Assembly: GCA_029961075.1 (NCBI GenBank)
Contig: JASBVL010000024.1
Location: forward strand, 25,445-89,444
Direction: 5' to 3'
Length of the DNA: 64,000 bases
Source: Sphaerobacter sp.
GTDB taxonomy: Bacteria; Chloroflexota; Chloroflexia; Thermomicrobiales; Thermomicrobiaceae
Shown in pieces: positions 35,820 through 44,997 of this stretch (its first letter is position 1; each line of letters starts with the position of its first letter). Position numbers and translations under genes: made by a program. The notes below the pieces were generated by a model. The model was not told the DNA's origin, did no database searches, and worked only from the letters and a program-made list of their open reading frames with translations.

Positions 35820-36941
35820 TCAGCCGAGCAGCGTGGCGATGGTGTCGGTCGCCTTCAGGCCGGAGCCGGTCAGCAGGACGACGACCTCCCCCTCGGGGAT
35901 GGCCTGGCCCCGGCGCACCGCTTGACGGAAGGCCGCCGCCCCGACCGCCGCGGTCGGCTCGACATAGAGCCCCTGCTGCCACAGCTCCCGCAGCGCGGCG
36001 ACGATCTCCTCTTCGGGCACCGCCTCGACCCAGCCACCGGTCTCCCGCACGGCCGCGAGCATCTGGCGCGGCCGCGCCGGGGCCGCGATGCGCGTTCCCT
36101 CGGCGATCGTCGTGCCGGGGGTGACAGTCGGCACGTCGGTCCCACCCGGCGCCACCGCGGCCAGCGGGGCGCAGGCCGCCGGCTGGGCGGCGACGAGCGC
36201 CGGGGGCGGACCGGCGAGGGCGGCGCAGGCGCGCGCGGCGCCGACCAGTGCGCTCCCGCCGCCCGTCGGGATGAAGCAGGCGGCCGGCAGTCGCTGCCCC
36301 AACTGCTCCCACACCTCGAGCAGCCAGGTCTTCACCCCCTCGACGAAGACGGGATGCCAGTTGTGGCTGGCGTAGACCGCGCCCGGGTCCGCCGCCGCGG
36401 CCTCCTGGGCGGCGCGCGCCACCGCCTCCCGGCTCCCGGTGACCGGGACGACCGTGGCGCCGTAGGCGCGCGACTGCACCAGCTTGCCCGGCGAGGCGCT
36501 GGCGGGCGCGTAGACCGCGCAGTCGAGCCCCGCGGCGGCGCTGTACCCGGCCATGGCCGCGGCCGCGTTGCCCGACGAGTCGACGATGATCCGCCGCCGC
36601 CCGAGCCGCCGCAGGTGGGCGACGAGCACCGCCGCGCCGCGGTCCTTGAACGACCCCGTCGGCAGGAGCGCGTCGAGCTTGAAGCGCACCGGCCGCCCAA
36701 GGAGCGTGCCGGGCACCAGCGGCGTCATCCCCTCGCCGAGCGAGGTCGCCGCCGCGAGCGGCACGGGCAGGGTGGCGTGGTAGCGCCACAGGCCGGGCGC
36801 CGCCGGATCGATGGCCCCCGGGTCGAGCCGGTCCGGGCCGCGCAGCGTGAACGCCCCGCCGCAGACCGGGCAACGCCAGGCCGCCGCGTCCAGCGGCTCC
36901 GCGTGACCGCACGCCTCGCACACCATCCGCCAGTCACCCAT
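35820..36941 (-). CDS. thrC: Threonine synthase-like PLP enzyme
   Basis: 373 residues. An N-terminal zinc ribbon (Cys8, Cys11, Cys24, Cys27), then GEGMTPLVPG, the PLP lysine K99 in PTGSFKDRGA, SSGNAAAAMAGYSAAAGLD, the phosphate-binding PTGGGSALVG and LLTGSGLKATD. The layout matches threonine synthases that convert O-phosphohomoserine to threonine; a related dehydratase or lyase is possible because the protein is slightly short. The ATG at 36941 has GGGAGGAG upstream. It is monocistronic and convergent with tupC. Confidence 0.85.
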   Translation of the reverse strand: MGDWRMVCEACGHAEPLDAAAWRCPVCGGAFTLRGPDRLDPGAIDPAAPGLWRYHATLPVPLAAATSLGEGMTPLVPGTLLGRPVRFKLDALLPTGSFKDRGAAVLVAHLRRLGRRRIIVDSSGNAAAAMAGYSAAAGLDCAVYAPASASPGKLVQSRAYGATVVPVTGSREAVARAAQEAAAADPGAVYASHNWHPVFVEGVKTWLLEVWEQLGQRLPAACFIPTGGGSALVGAARACAALAGPPPALVAAQPAACAPLAAVAPGGTDVPTVTPGTTIAEGTRIAAPARPRQMLAAVRETGGWVEAVPEEEIVAALRELWQQGLYVEPTAAVGAAAFRQAVRRGQAIPEGEVVVLLTGSGLKATDTIATLLG

Positions 36942-37050
36942 GCGTGTCTCCTCCCACCCGTTGCGATCCCCGCCGACCATGATACCGGACGCGCCCGCGA
37001 ACCCGAGCCCCGGAGGCCCGTGAGCGCAGCCGGGCGCGTCCCGGCCCCGA

Positions 37051-37080
37051 TTGACACCGCGCGACGGCCGCCCGTAGCAT
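37051..37080 (+). promoter_or_regulatory. Promoter of the M20 carbamoylase gene
   Basis: A consensus TTGACA (37051-37056), 18-bp spacer, TAGCAT (37075-37080), about 80 nt before the ATG at 37160. Confidence 0.6.
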
Positions 37081-37159
37081 GGCCGCGCGACGCCACGCTG
37101 ACGCCGGCACCGCCGGGACCGTACCAGCCCGGCGCCGGCTGCGGGACGAGGGAGGGGGC

Positions 37160-38401
37160 ATGGTCCACCGCGAACCCGAGATCGACGCGGCACAACTGCT
37201 GAGCGACCTGGATGCGCTTGCCCGGATCGGCGCGACGCCGGAGGGCGGGGTGAGCCGGATTGCCTTCTCGCCCGCCGACCTGGAGGCGCGGCGGTGGGTG
37301 GAGGAGGCCATGCGCGTGGCCGGGATGGCGGTCCGGCGCGACCCGGCCGGCAACAGCATCGGCACCTATCCGGGGCGCGAGCCGGGGCTGGCCCCGATCG
37401 CGCTGGGGTCGCACACCGACACCGTGCCGAACGGCGGGCGCTACGACGGCGCGCTCGGGGTGCTGGCGGCGCTGGCGTGCGTCCGCGCGCTGCATGCGGC
37501 GGGGCAGCGGCTGCGCCACCCGGTCGAGGTCATCAACTTCGTCGCGGAAGAGGCGACCATGGGTGGCGGCACCTTCGGCAGCCGCGCCATGGCCGGGCTG
37601 TTCGACCCGGCCGCCCTCGACCACGAAGCCGTGGACGGCCGCCCGGTGGCCGAGCACCTGCGCCGCGCCGCCATCGACACGGCGCAGGTGCGCACCGCGG
37701 CCCGGCCGGCCGGCAGCCTCGCCGCCTACGTCGAGTTGCACATCGAGCAGGGCGGCGTGCTCGCGTCGGCCGGGATCGTCATCGGGGCCGTGGAGGGGAT
37801 CGTCGGGATCCGCCGCTACGCGGTGACCTTCCACGGCGAGGCGAACCACGCCGGCACGACCCCGATGGACGATCGCAGCGACGCGCTGGTCATGGCCGCG
37901 CCCTTCATCCTGGCGGTGCGCGAGATCGCCGTTGCCCACGGCATCGTCGGCACGGTCGGCACGCTGCGCGTCAGCCCCGGCGCGTCCAACGTCATCCCCG
38001 GCCGGGTCGAGCTGACCGCCGAGATCCGCGGGCTGGACGAGGCGACGCTCGACGCCGCCGAGGCGGCGCTGCGGGCGCGTGCCGAGGCGGCTGGGGCGGC
38101 CTTCGCCCGCATGTCGGCGAAAGAGCCGGTCCGGTCCGACCCGCTGATCGTTGCCTCGGTCGAGCAGACCTGCCAGCAGCTTGGGCTGTCCTGCCGGCGG
38201 ATGCCCAGCGGCGCCGGCCACGATGCCATGTGCATGGCCGCGCTCACCCGCCAGGGGATGATCTTCGTGCCCAGCCAGCGCGGGATCAGCCACGCGCCGG
38301 ACGAGTACACCGCGCCGGAGGACTGCGTGAACGGTGCGCGCGTGCTGCTCGGCACGCTGCTGGCGCTCGATGCCGCGCTCGACTCGACCGGAGACGGCTA
38401 G
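37160..38401 (+). CDS. M20-family Zn hydrolase: N-carbamoyl-L-amino-acid hydrolase/allantoate amidohydrolase type
   Basis: 413 residues from the ATG at 37160 (GAGGGAGGGGGC upstream). Metal ligands are seen in LGSHTDTVPNGGRYDGALGV and NFVAEEATMGGGTFGSRAM, and the lid/dimer domain in VELHIEQGGVL and GEANHAGTTPMDDRSDA; the end has MPSGAGHDAMCMA and SQRGISHAPDEYT. This is the HyuC/AllC/beta-ureidopropionase subgroup, releasing ammonia and CO2 from carbamoyl compounds. Substrate cannot be fixed from sequence; no hydantoinase or purine genes are adjacent. Confidence 0.92.
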   Translation: MVHREPEIDAAQLLSDLDALARIGATPEGGVSRIAFSPADLEARRWVEEAMRVAGMAVRRDPAGNSIGTYPGREPGLAPIALGSHTDTVPNGGRYDGALGVLAALACVRALHAAGQRLRHPVEVINFVAEEATMGGGTFGSRAMAGLFDPAALDHEAVDGRPVAEHLRRAAIDTAQVRTAARPAGSLAAYVELHIEQGGVLASAGIVIGAVEGIVGIRRYAVTFHGEANHAGTTPMDDRSDALVMAAPFILAVREIAVAHGIVGTVGTLRVSPGASNVIPGRVELTAEIRGLDEATLDAAEAALRARAEAAGAAFARMSAKEPVRSDPLIVASVEQTCQQLGLSCRRMPSGAGHDAMCMAALTRQGMIFVPSQRGISHAPDEYTAPEDCVNGARVLLGTLLALDAALDSTGDG

Positions 38402-38869
38402 GAGCGCGCCGTGGAGCGCCGGCGTCCTCGCCGGTCCCTCGTCCGGCTCATGGGTTGGCACGGCCGTGTGCCCTGAGGCATCTCCCCGCGGCGACAACAT
38501 CCGGTAGGGGAGGGCCTTGTGCCCTCCCGCGCGGGGATGGGTTCTCCCGGCATCTCCGGGCGGGGACAAGCCCCGCCCCTACCGGGGGCGCGTGGGGCAC
38601 CGGCCGTGCCCGGTCGGGTCGGGCCTTGTGCCGAACAAGCCTCCCGCCGCGTGGAGCGCCGGCGGCGCACGGAGCCGCGCCGGCTCCCGCCGGGTGCGGC
38701 GGCTGCGTTCGGTCGAGGCGGGGCGGGCTGGAAGCTGGCGCTTGCGGTGGTGACCAGCCGGAGGCTGGCGCCCCGCGGCCCATCCACCCGCGGCCGACCC
38801 GCGTAGAGCCGGTAGGGAGCGCTCGGGGGGCGCGCCACGCCGACGCGCCCCGGTGGGGATGGGGGACCG
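38402..38869. other. Repeat-rich intergenic region
   Basis: 468 bp without a gene. It contains GGAGCGCCGGCGTCCTCGCC (about 38413), the GGTAGGGG element at 38503-38583, and another GGAGCGCCGGCGG at about 38651. Frames here are repeat-driven and lack starts with ribosome binding sites. Confidence 0.55.
38503..38583. repeat. Paired GGTAGGGG inverted element, 81 bp
   Basis: Left end GGTAGGGGAGGGCCTTGTGC, right end GGACAAGCCCCGCCCCTACC: the ends GGTAGGGG(A/C)GGG are inverted relative to each other, with CCCTCCCGC and CTCCCGGCATCTCC inside. The 52200-52271 and 60178-60355 copies have the same paired layout. Confidence 0.65.
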
Positions 38870-40210
38870 GTGCTGCGCGGCTGGACGGCTGCTATCGCGC
38901 GCGGTGCGAGCCGCATCGATCCCATCGCGCGCGCCTGGGCGGTGGTCACCGGCGGCAGCACCGCCCGGCTCGCCCTGGGCTTCATCACCAGCGTGCTCCT
39001 CGCTCGCGCCCTCGGCCCGGCCGGGCTGGGCACGTTCGCCGTGCTCGGCGTGCTGGTCACCCTCACCGGGGCCGTGGCCGACGTCGGCCTGAGCAACGCG
39101 GCGGTGCGGCGCGTCGCCGCTGTCTGGCCGGGCGAGCCTCAGGCGGCGGTCGCCCGCGGCCGCGCCTTCTTCTGGGTCCGGACAGCGCTGGCCCTGGCGA
39201 CCGCGGTCGTCGCCGGGCTGCTCGTCGCCAGCCCCGCTGGCGCGGCGCTGCACCTGCCGCGGGACCCAGTCCTCATCTGGCTCGCCGTGCTCGGTGTCCC
39301 GGCGACGGCGCTCAGCGGCGCCGCGACCACGCTCCTCCAGGCGACCGGCCGCTTCGGCCGCCTCGCGCTCGTCCCGCTCGCCAACGCGGCACTGACCACG
39401 CTGCTCGCCGCCCTGCTCGCGCTGCGTGGCTGGCTGACGCTCCCCACGGCGCTCGGCGTGCTCGGCATCGGCACCTCGCTGGCCGCGTTCGCGCTGGCGC
39501 GCCGCCTCCTGGGGTCCGGCTGGCTCTCGTGGGCGCTCCCGGACCGCCAGGCGCTGCGCGTCGAGGCGCGGCATCTGCTCGGCTTCGGCGTCTGGATCTG
39601 GCTGGCCAGCCTGCTCGGGTTGGCTGCCGGGCATCTCGACCTGCTCCTGGTCAATCGCTGGTCCGACCCGGCCGGCGTCGGCGCCTACGCCCTGGCAGTC
39701 AGCCTGGCGAGCAAGGTGGAGATCGCCAACCACAGCCTCTACACGGTGCTGATGCCGGTCGCCGCGGCGCTGCGCGGTCGGAGCGCGACCCGGCGCTACG
39801 TCCGCCAGAGCCTGCTCCGTGGTGCGGCCGTCGCGCTCGCCCTGCTGCCCCTCGCGGCGCTGGCGCGGCCGCTGATCGCGCTCGTCTACGGCTCGGCCTA
39901 TAGCGGCGCGACGCCGCTGGTCCGGGGCCTGCTCGTGGTCGCGCTCCTCGACCTCCTGGCGACCCCGCTCCTCCTGCTCGCGTTCACCGCCGACCGTCCC
40001 CGGGTGCTGGCGGGCGCCGAGGCGCTTCGCACCGCTCTGCTGCTGGGGGCCGGCATCTGGCTGATCCCGGCCTACGGGCCGGGCGGCGCCATCGCGGCGC
40101 GGCTGATCGCCCGCGTGGCCTCGACCACAGTCGCCCTCATCCTGCTCGCCCGCGGCGGTACGGCCCTCCACCCCCAGCAAGCCAGCCCCGCGCCGCAGGA
40201 GCAGGTCTAG
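38870..40210 (+). CDS. Polysaccharide flippase (MATE/Wzx-like)
   Basis: 446 residues from a GTG start at 38870. Twelve or more hydrophobic segments; the N-terminal STARLALGFITSVLLARALGPAGLGTFAVLG and the middle YALAVSLASKVEIANHSLYTVLMP are typical of oligosaccharide flippases of the Wzx/MVF group. It should export lipid-linked glycans across the membrane. It is convergent with, and overlaps by 4 bp, the glycosyltransferase gene, which supports a surface polysaccharide role although no complete cluster is here. Confidence 0.85.
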   Translation: MLRGWTAAIARGASRIDPIARAWAVVTGGSTARLALGFITSVLLARALGPAGLGTFAVLGVLVTLTGAVADVGLSNAAVRRVAAVWPGEPQAAVARGRAFFWVRTALALATAVVAGLLVASPAGAALHLPRDPVLIWLAVLGVPATALSGAATTLLQATGRFGRLALVPLANAALTTLLAALLALRGWLTLPTALGVLGIGTSLAAFALARRLLGSGWLSWALPDRQALRVEARHLLGFGVWIWLASLLGLAAGHLDLLLVNRWSDPAGVGAYALAVSLASKVEIANHSLYTVLMPVAAALRGRSATRRYVRQSLLRGAAVALALLPLAALARPLIALVYGSAYSGATPLVRGLLVVALLDLLATPLLLLAFTADRPRVLAGAEALRTALLLGAGIWLIPAYGPGGAIAARLIARVASTTVALILLARGGTALHPQQASPAPQEQV

Positions 40211-41379
40211 CCGCTCCCGCCCTGCCGGGCGACGCGTCCGTCCGGGCTGGTGGTCGGGCGACCCCCGGCGCAGCGGTACAGTTCCTCCAGCGCGGCGACC
40301 GTGTGCGCCAGGGTGTAGCGTGCCGCGACCGCCGCGAGCCCGGCCCGGCGCAGGCGCTCGCGCTCGGCCGGATCGGACAGCACCGCCCGCAGCGCGGACG
40401 CCAGCGCCTGCGGGTTGCCCGGCGGTGCGCACCGGGCCGCCGGGCCGAGGTCCGGCAGGCAGCCGACCGCGGTGCCGACGATCGGCAGCCCGCAGGCGGC
40501 GGCCTCCAGTGCCACCAGCCCCTGCGCCTCGTAGCGCGACGACAGCGAGAACAGGTCGGCCGCCTGATACAGCGCCGGCAGATGGTCGTGGGCGACGGCG
40601 CCCTGAAAGGTGACCCGCCCGGCCAACCCCAGCTCGGCCACCAGCGCCTCGAGCCGTGGCCGCAGCGGCCCGTCGCCGGCGATCGCTAACCGCAGGGCCG
40701 GGTACTCCCCGGCCAGCAGCGCGCAGGCCCGCAGCAGCCCCGCCTGGTCCTTGACCGGCACCAGCGATCCCACGTGCAGCAGCCGGGTTTCCTCCCCCTG
40801 CCGCCTCGGCGTCGCTGGCGCGAACCGGGCCGTATCCACGCCGAGCGGCACCAGCGACACGGTCCCGCGCGGGACGTGCGGCGCGGCCAGGCGGATGACC
40901 GCGCGGGAGCCTGCGGTGGTGTGCGCCGCGCCCCGCAGCGCTATCCCGACCAGCCACCGGTTCAGCCGGCTGGCCGCGCCGCCATAGCCGATGTCCGGGA
41001 GATGCACCAGTTCGCCGCCCGCCAGTGAGACGATCGCCGGGACGCCCAGCCGCCACCCGGCGGCCACCGCGACGAAGCCCGGCTCGTCGGCCCAGAAGGC
41101 GTGCAGGACGTCGAACCGCTCGCGCCGGTGGGCGAGCGCCACTGCCGCCAGCGCGCGCCGGAGCAGCGCCAGCCGCGCCAGGCCACGGGTGTCGCCGCCG
41201 CCGAGCGGGACGACGCGCGCCCCGTGAACCCGGTAGGGGCGCGTCGTGTGGGGGTAGCGCAGGGGGAAGACCCGGACGTCGTGGCGCGCGGCAAGTTCCC
41301 GGACCAGCGCGAGCAGCGCCGGGATGCACCAATCCGTCTCACTGGCACTGAACCCGGGGAGGATCAGCCCGACCTTCAT
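40207..41379 (-). CDS. GT4-family glycosyltransferase
   Basis: 390 residues with the GT-B fold of family 4: N-terminal KVGLILPGFSASETDWCIP, the donor domain starting LLHVGSLVPVKDQAGLLRAC, LAIAGDGPLRPRLEALV and the E-x7-E motif SSRYEAQGLVALEAAACGLPIVG. An in-frame GTG at 41385 is an alternative start. Probably adds a sugar to a lipid-linked oligosaccharide handled by the neighbouring flippase; donor and acceptor unknown. Confidence 0.9.
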   Translation of the reverse strand: MKVGLILPGFSASETDWCIPALLALVRELAARHDVRVFPLRYPHTTRPYRVHGARVVPLGGGDTRGLARLALLRRALAAVALAHRRERFDVLHAFWADEPGFVAVAAGWRLGVPAIVSLAGGELVHLPDIGYGGAASRLNRWLVGIALRGAAHTTAGSRAVIRLAAPHVPRGTVSLVPLGVDTARFAPATPRRQGEETRLLHVGSLVPVKDQAGLLRACALLAGEYPALRLAIAGDGPLRPRLEALVAELGLAGRVTFQGAVAHDHLPALYQAADLFSLSSRYEAQGLVALEAAACGLPIVGTAVGCLPDLGPAARCAPPGNPQALASALRAVLSDPAERERLRRAGLAAVAARYTLAHTVAALEELYRCAGGRPTTSPDGRVARQGGSG

Positions 41380-41667
41380 CCGCACCCGTTCCCCATCGCG
41401 CGAGCGGGCGCGGCCCAGTGGGGACGTCCGGGGTGTCGACCCGTCGCCGGAGCCGCGCCCGCTCGGTATACGCGCGAGCCGGTCGATTGGACGTGGGCGA
41501 CCCTCGCCCGACGCAGAGCCGGCGCGACCGGGGCACCACCGGGGCTGTCACGGATGGTGGGGACGGTGCTGCGGGCGTGCGCGACTCACCCAGGCGCGCA
41601 CAGGGAGCAGAGAGCGCAGCAGGGCTGCGGCACCGTGCGGCCCCGTCGGCCGGACGCAGGAGCCGGG

Positions 41668-44600
41668 TCAGCCCGCCAGCGTGAGGCGCCGCGCGATGGC
41701 CGGGCGCTGCGACTTGTCCTGGTACATGCGCTGGTCCGCGACGTTGACGAGCGTGACGGCGCGGTCGCCGTCGGCAGGGTAGGCCGCGACACCGAGGGAG
41801 ACCGACGGTAGCGGGAGCGTGCGGCCGTGCGCCTCGTAGGTTCCCTCGGCTATGGCGCGCCCGAGGCGGTCCGCGAAGCGCGTCGCCTCGTCGGCATCCA
41901 TGCCGGGCAGGATGATGGCGAACTCGTCCCCGCCGCAGCGGGCGACGGTGTCCTGCGTGCGGCTCTCCCGCTGCAAGATGCTCGCGATGGCGCGCAGGGT
42001 GGCGTCCCCGGCCACGTGACCGTGCGTGTCGTTCGTCGCCTTCAGGCCATCGACGTCGAGCATGATGACCGAGAGCGGCTCGTCGGCGCACTGCGCGCGC
42101 TCCAGTTCGGTCTCCAAGCGCTCGTACAGCGTTCGGTGGTTGGCCACCCCCGTCAGGCCGTCGAGCATAGAGGCCCGCTTGAGCTGGTCGTGCAACTGCG
42201 CGACCTCGATGGCCTGCGCGAGCTGCTGCGCCACGATGTTCAGCAGTGCCTCGTCGTTCTCGGTAAAGACGCCGATGCGGCGGCTCTCCACCGAGATCAC
42301 GCCGATCGTGCGCCCCTCGATCGCCAGCGGCACGGCCAGTGCCGAGCGCATCGAGGTGACGGTGCCCTTGCTCCGGACATCGGCCTGGAGATCCGCCACC
42401 CGCGCCGGTCTCTGGTAGCGGGTGACCCAGCCGATCAGCCCCTCGCCCGCCGGGATGCGGGCGCCGGTCACCGCGCCGGGCGCCCGCGTCTGCCCGTAGA
42501 GGTCGCCCGTCTCCGGGTCGACCAGGTAGATATCCAGGTGGCCGACGCCGATCTCACGCCGCAGCAACTCGGTCACGTCGGCGATGAAGGTGCGCAGGTC
42601 GGTGATGCCGCCGATCATCCGCGCGACCTTGTAGACGATGTGCATCGCCCGCGCATCGACCGCGTTGATGCGTCCGGCCATGAGGTCGCGGTTCGGCAGC
42701 GCACTCGGCGTGGTGCGCGGCGGCGTCTGCTCGGGCCAGTCGTGGCGATCCAGCGTGCGGAGGAACGCGGCGACGACGCGCGGGTTGAACTGCGTGCCGC
42801 TGCAGCGCAGGATCTCCGCCCGGGCCTGCTCGCGCCCGGGGGCCTTCCGGTACGGCCGGTCGGTGGTCATCGTGTCGTAGGTGTCCGCCACGGCGATGAT
42901 GGCCGCCCCGAGCGGGATCTCGTCCCCGCTCAGCCCGTCGGGGTAGCCGCTGCCGTCGTACCACTCATGGTGATGGCGCACCAGCGGCACCAGCGGCATC
43001 AGGGAGAGGTTGTCCGCCAGGATCTTGGCCCCGAGCGCGGCGTGCTCCATGATCAACGCCCGCTCCTCGGGGTCGAGCCGGCCCGGCTTCTGCAGCACCA
43101 CGTCGGGCACGCCGATCTTGCCGATGTCGTGCAGCAGCCCGGCCAGCTCGATCGTCTCGACCTCGAGCTGCGGCAGCCCCAGCTCGACCGCGATGGCGCG
43201 GGCGTACCGGGCGACGCGCTCCGAGTGCCCGTGGGTGTAGGAGTCCTTGGCATCGACCGTTGCCGCCAGGGTGCGGATGCCCGAGAGGTACAGGTCGCGC
43301 ATGCGCCCGTAGAGCTGCGCGTTCTCGGTGGCGATGGCGAGCTGATTGGCCACCGTGCTCAGCAGCGACAGATCCTCGCTCGTGTACGGCAGATCGACCC
43401 GCTTGGGCCCCAGCGTCAACAGCGCAACCGCGTGCCCCTTGTTGACCAACGGCACGATCACCGCGTCCTCCGTGGGCGGCACGTCCAGGTGTTGCACCGG
43501 CTCGCTGCGGCCCTGCACCGCCTCCACGGCCGGATCGCGCGCGTCGAGCGTCTGGCGGTCGGGGCCGGGGCTGATGCCGGCCGCGGTCCAGAGGTGGTAG
43601 GTGCGCATCGACGGGTCGTAGAGATAGAGGCGGACGTGGGACGGCCCCATCGTCTGCGCGATCAACTCGACGGTGGAGTCCGCCAGCTCATCCGGGTCGA
43701 GGATGCCGTTCATGCGCTGGCTGAACTCGAGCAGTTGCCGGCGGTAGTCGTAGCTGCGCCGGTCGAAGAGGCGGTCGATGAACCCCTGAATCGCGCGGCG
43801 CAGGCGGTCGCCGCCGATGGCGAAGACGGCGCTCACGATGGCGACGGCCACGACGCTGCTCACCCCGGTGCGGTTCTTGACCACGAGCGTGGCGGCAAAG
43901 AGGAGCAGCGCATAGGCGCCGGTGATCAGCGCGACCAGCGTCGAGTAGACCACCCCCCGCCGGATGTAGAGCCGCAAGTCCATGAGCTGGTAGCGCAAGA
44001 TCGCGTAGGCGAACGAGGCGGGCAGGAGGATGATGCTCAACGTGCTGATCTCGGGGCGGACGATGTCGCGCCCCACCACGATGCGCGGCAGCATAGTGAG
44101 GAGCAGAAATGGCAGGAGGCTGAGCACGCTCCCGAAGGCGACGATCCGCAACTGGGTCGCCTCACGGTTCGACCGCGCACGCCACCAGTTCTGCAGGAGT
44201 GCGCCGGTTCCGCCCACCAAACATGCGACATAGTAGGCATAGAGCCACGGCCGGAGCACAGGGAACCAGGATGGCGAGACGACGCCGCCGATCGTCAGTG
44301 CCACTGCGGCTGGGATAGCGGTACACAGGACGGCCCAGGTGGGCAGCTCCCAGCGTCCAATCTTGAGGCGCCGGCAGACCGGAAACACCAGGGGCAAATA
44401 TGCAACGCTGCTCAGAGCTAGTGGTAGGGCAATGCTATGAAGCACAGATGCCCACATAACCTGGCGAACCACTACCGGAGCCAAGGCAAACTCGACAGCA
44501 CCACTGAGGCACATCAGCGCAAGTGCCCGCGGCGCGGGACCATGACCCCACAGCGCCGCCACCAGCCCGACGAGGGCGGCAGCGACGCTGATGACGATGG

Positions 44601-44997
44601 ACGCAGTGCTGCTGAGTTCCCTCGCGGTCACGTCGGCCACGAAGCGCTGCCCGGTCTGTGGCCGCTCCACCACCACCTGGCGCACGGCATCGGCTTGCCA
44701 AGTGTTCTGGACATTCTGCGAGACGATGCTGTGCCCGTTCACTTCCCGGACCACGTCACCGGGCCGGATTCCAGCATCGCCCGCCACGCTGAATGTCGGC
44801 ACCTTCGTAACGATCCAGCTCTCCTGAGCCGCATTCCACTCCATGCCTATCCCGAGACTGAATGGGCGGGAGGTCGCGTAGATAACACAGCCCAGGAGGA
44901 CAACGTACGCCACGACAGCCGCAGCCACCACGTGCCGCCGAAACGCTCGGCAAACCTGACGCTGGTATGTACCGCGGAGTGGAGGTGTCATCGACAT
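41668..44997 (-). CDS. ComP-like membrane receptor with GAF, HD-GYP, GAF and GGDEF output
   Basis: 1,109 residues. Layout: TM helix (about 22-42); an extracytoplasmic PDZ-like loop containing AGIRPGDVVREVNGHSI; a block of about eight TM helices (about 130-400); a GAF domain (about 430-590); an HD-GYP phosphodiesterase with His623-Asp624 in LLHDIGKIGVPD and GYP at 684-686 in HHHEWYDGSGYPDGL; a second GAF (about 800-935); and a GGDEF cyclase with CGGDEF at 1021-1026. Both catalytic sites look intact, so it could make and break cyclic-di-GMP. The N-terminal half resembles ComP. The ATG directly follows the stop of the ComQ-like gene (TGAATG), so the two are translationally coupled. Confidence 0.9.
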   Translation of the reverse strand: MSMTPPLRGTYQRQVCRAFRRHVVAAAVVAYVVLLGCVIYATSRPFSLGIGMEWNAAQESWIVTKVPTFSVAGDAGIRPGDVVREVNGHSIVSQNVQNTWQADAVRQVVVERPQTGQRFVADVTARELSSTASIVISVAAALVGLVAALWGHGPAPRALALMCLSGAVEFALAPVVVRQVMWASVLHSIALPLALSSVAYLPLVFPVCRRLKIGRWELPTWAVLCTAIPAAVALTIGGVVSPSWFPVLRPWLYAYYVACLVGGTGALLQNWWRARSNREATQLRIVAFGSVLSLLPFLLLTMLPRIVVGRDIVRPEISTLSIILLPASFAYAILRYQLMDLRLYIRRGVVYSTLVALITGAYALLLFAATLVVKNRTGVSSVVAVAIVSAVFAIGGDRLRRAIQGFIDRLFDRRSYDYRRQLLEFSQRMNGILDPDELADSTVELIAQTMGPSHVRLYLYDPSMRTYHLWTAAGISPGPDRQTLDARDPAVEAVQGRSEPVQHLDVPPTEDAVIVPLVNKGHAVALLTLGPKRVDLPYTSEDLSLLSTVANQLAIATENAQLYGRMRDLYLSGIRTLAATVDAKDSYTHGHSERVARYARAIAVELGLPQLEVETIELAGLLHDIGKIGVPDVVLQKPGRLDPEERALIMEHAALGAKILADNLSLMPLVPLVRHHHEWYDGSGYPDGLSGDEIPLGAAIIAVADTYDTMTTDRPYRKAPGREQARAEILRCSGTQFNPRVVAAFLRTLDRHDWPEQTPPRTTPSALPNRDLMAGRINAVDARAMHIVYKVARMIGGITDLRTFIADVTELLRREIGVGHLDIYLVDPETGDLYGQTRAPGAVTGARIPAGEGLIGWVTRYQRPARVADLQADVRSKGTVTSMRSALAVPLAIEGRTIGVISVESRRIGVFTENDEALLNIVAQQLAQAIEVAQLHDQLKRASMLDGLTGVANHRTLYERLETELERAQCADEPLSVIMLDVDGLKATNDTHGHVAGDATLRAIASILQRESRTQDTVARCGGDEFAIILPGMDADEATRFADRLGRAIAEGTYEAHGRTLPLPSVSLGVAAYPADGDRAVTLVNVADQRMYQDKSQRPAIARRLTLAG

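Noticed and set aside
38579..41332. 917-codon minus-strand frame spanning the flippase and part of the glycosyltransferase
   Set aside because: Low-complexity Arg/Ala/Gly/Gln composition; it is a shadow of two recognisable genes in other frames.
41827..44421. 864-codon plus-strand frame
   Set aside because: Antisense of the HD-GYP/GGDEF receptor, which has intact catalytic motifs.
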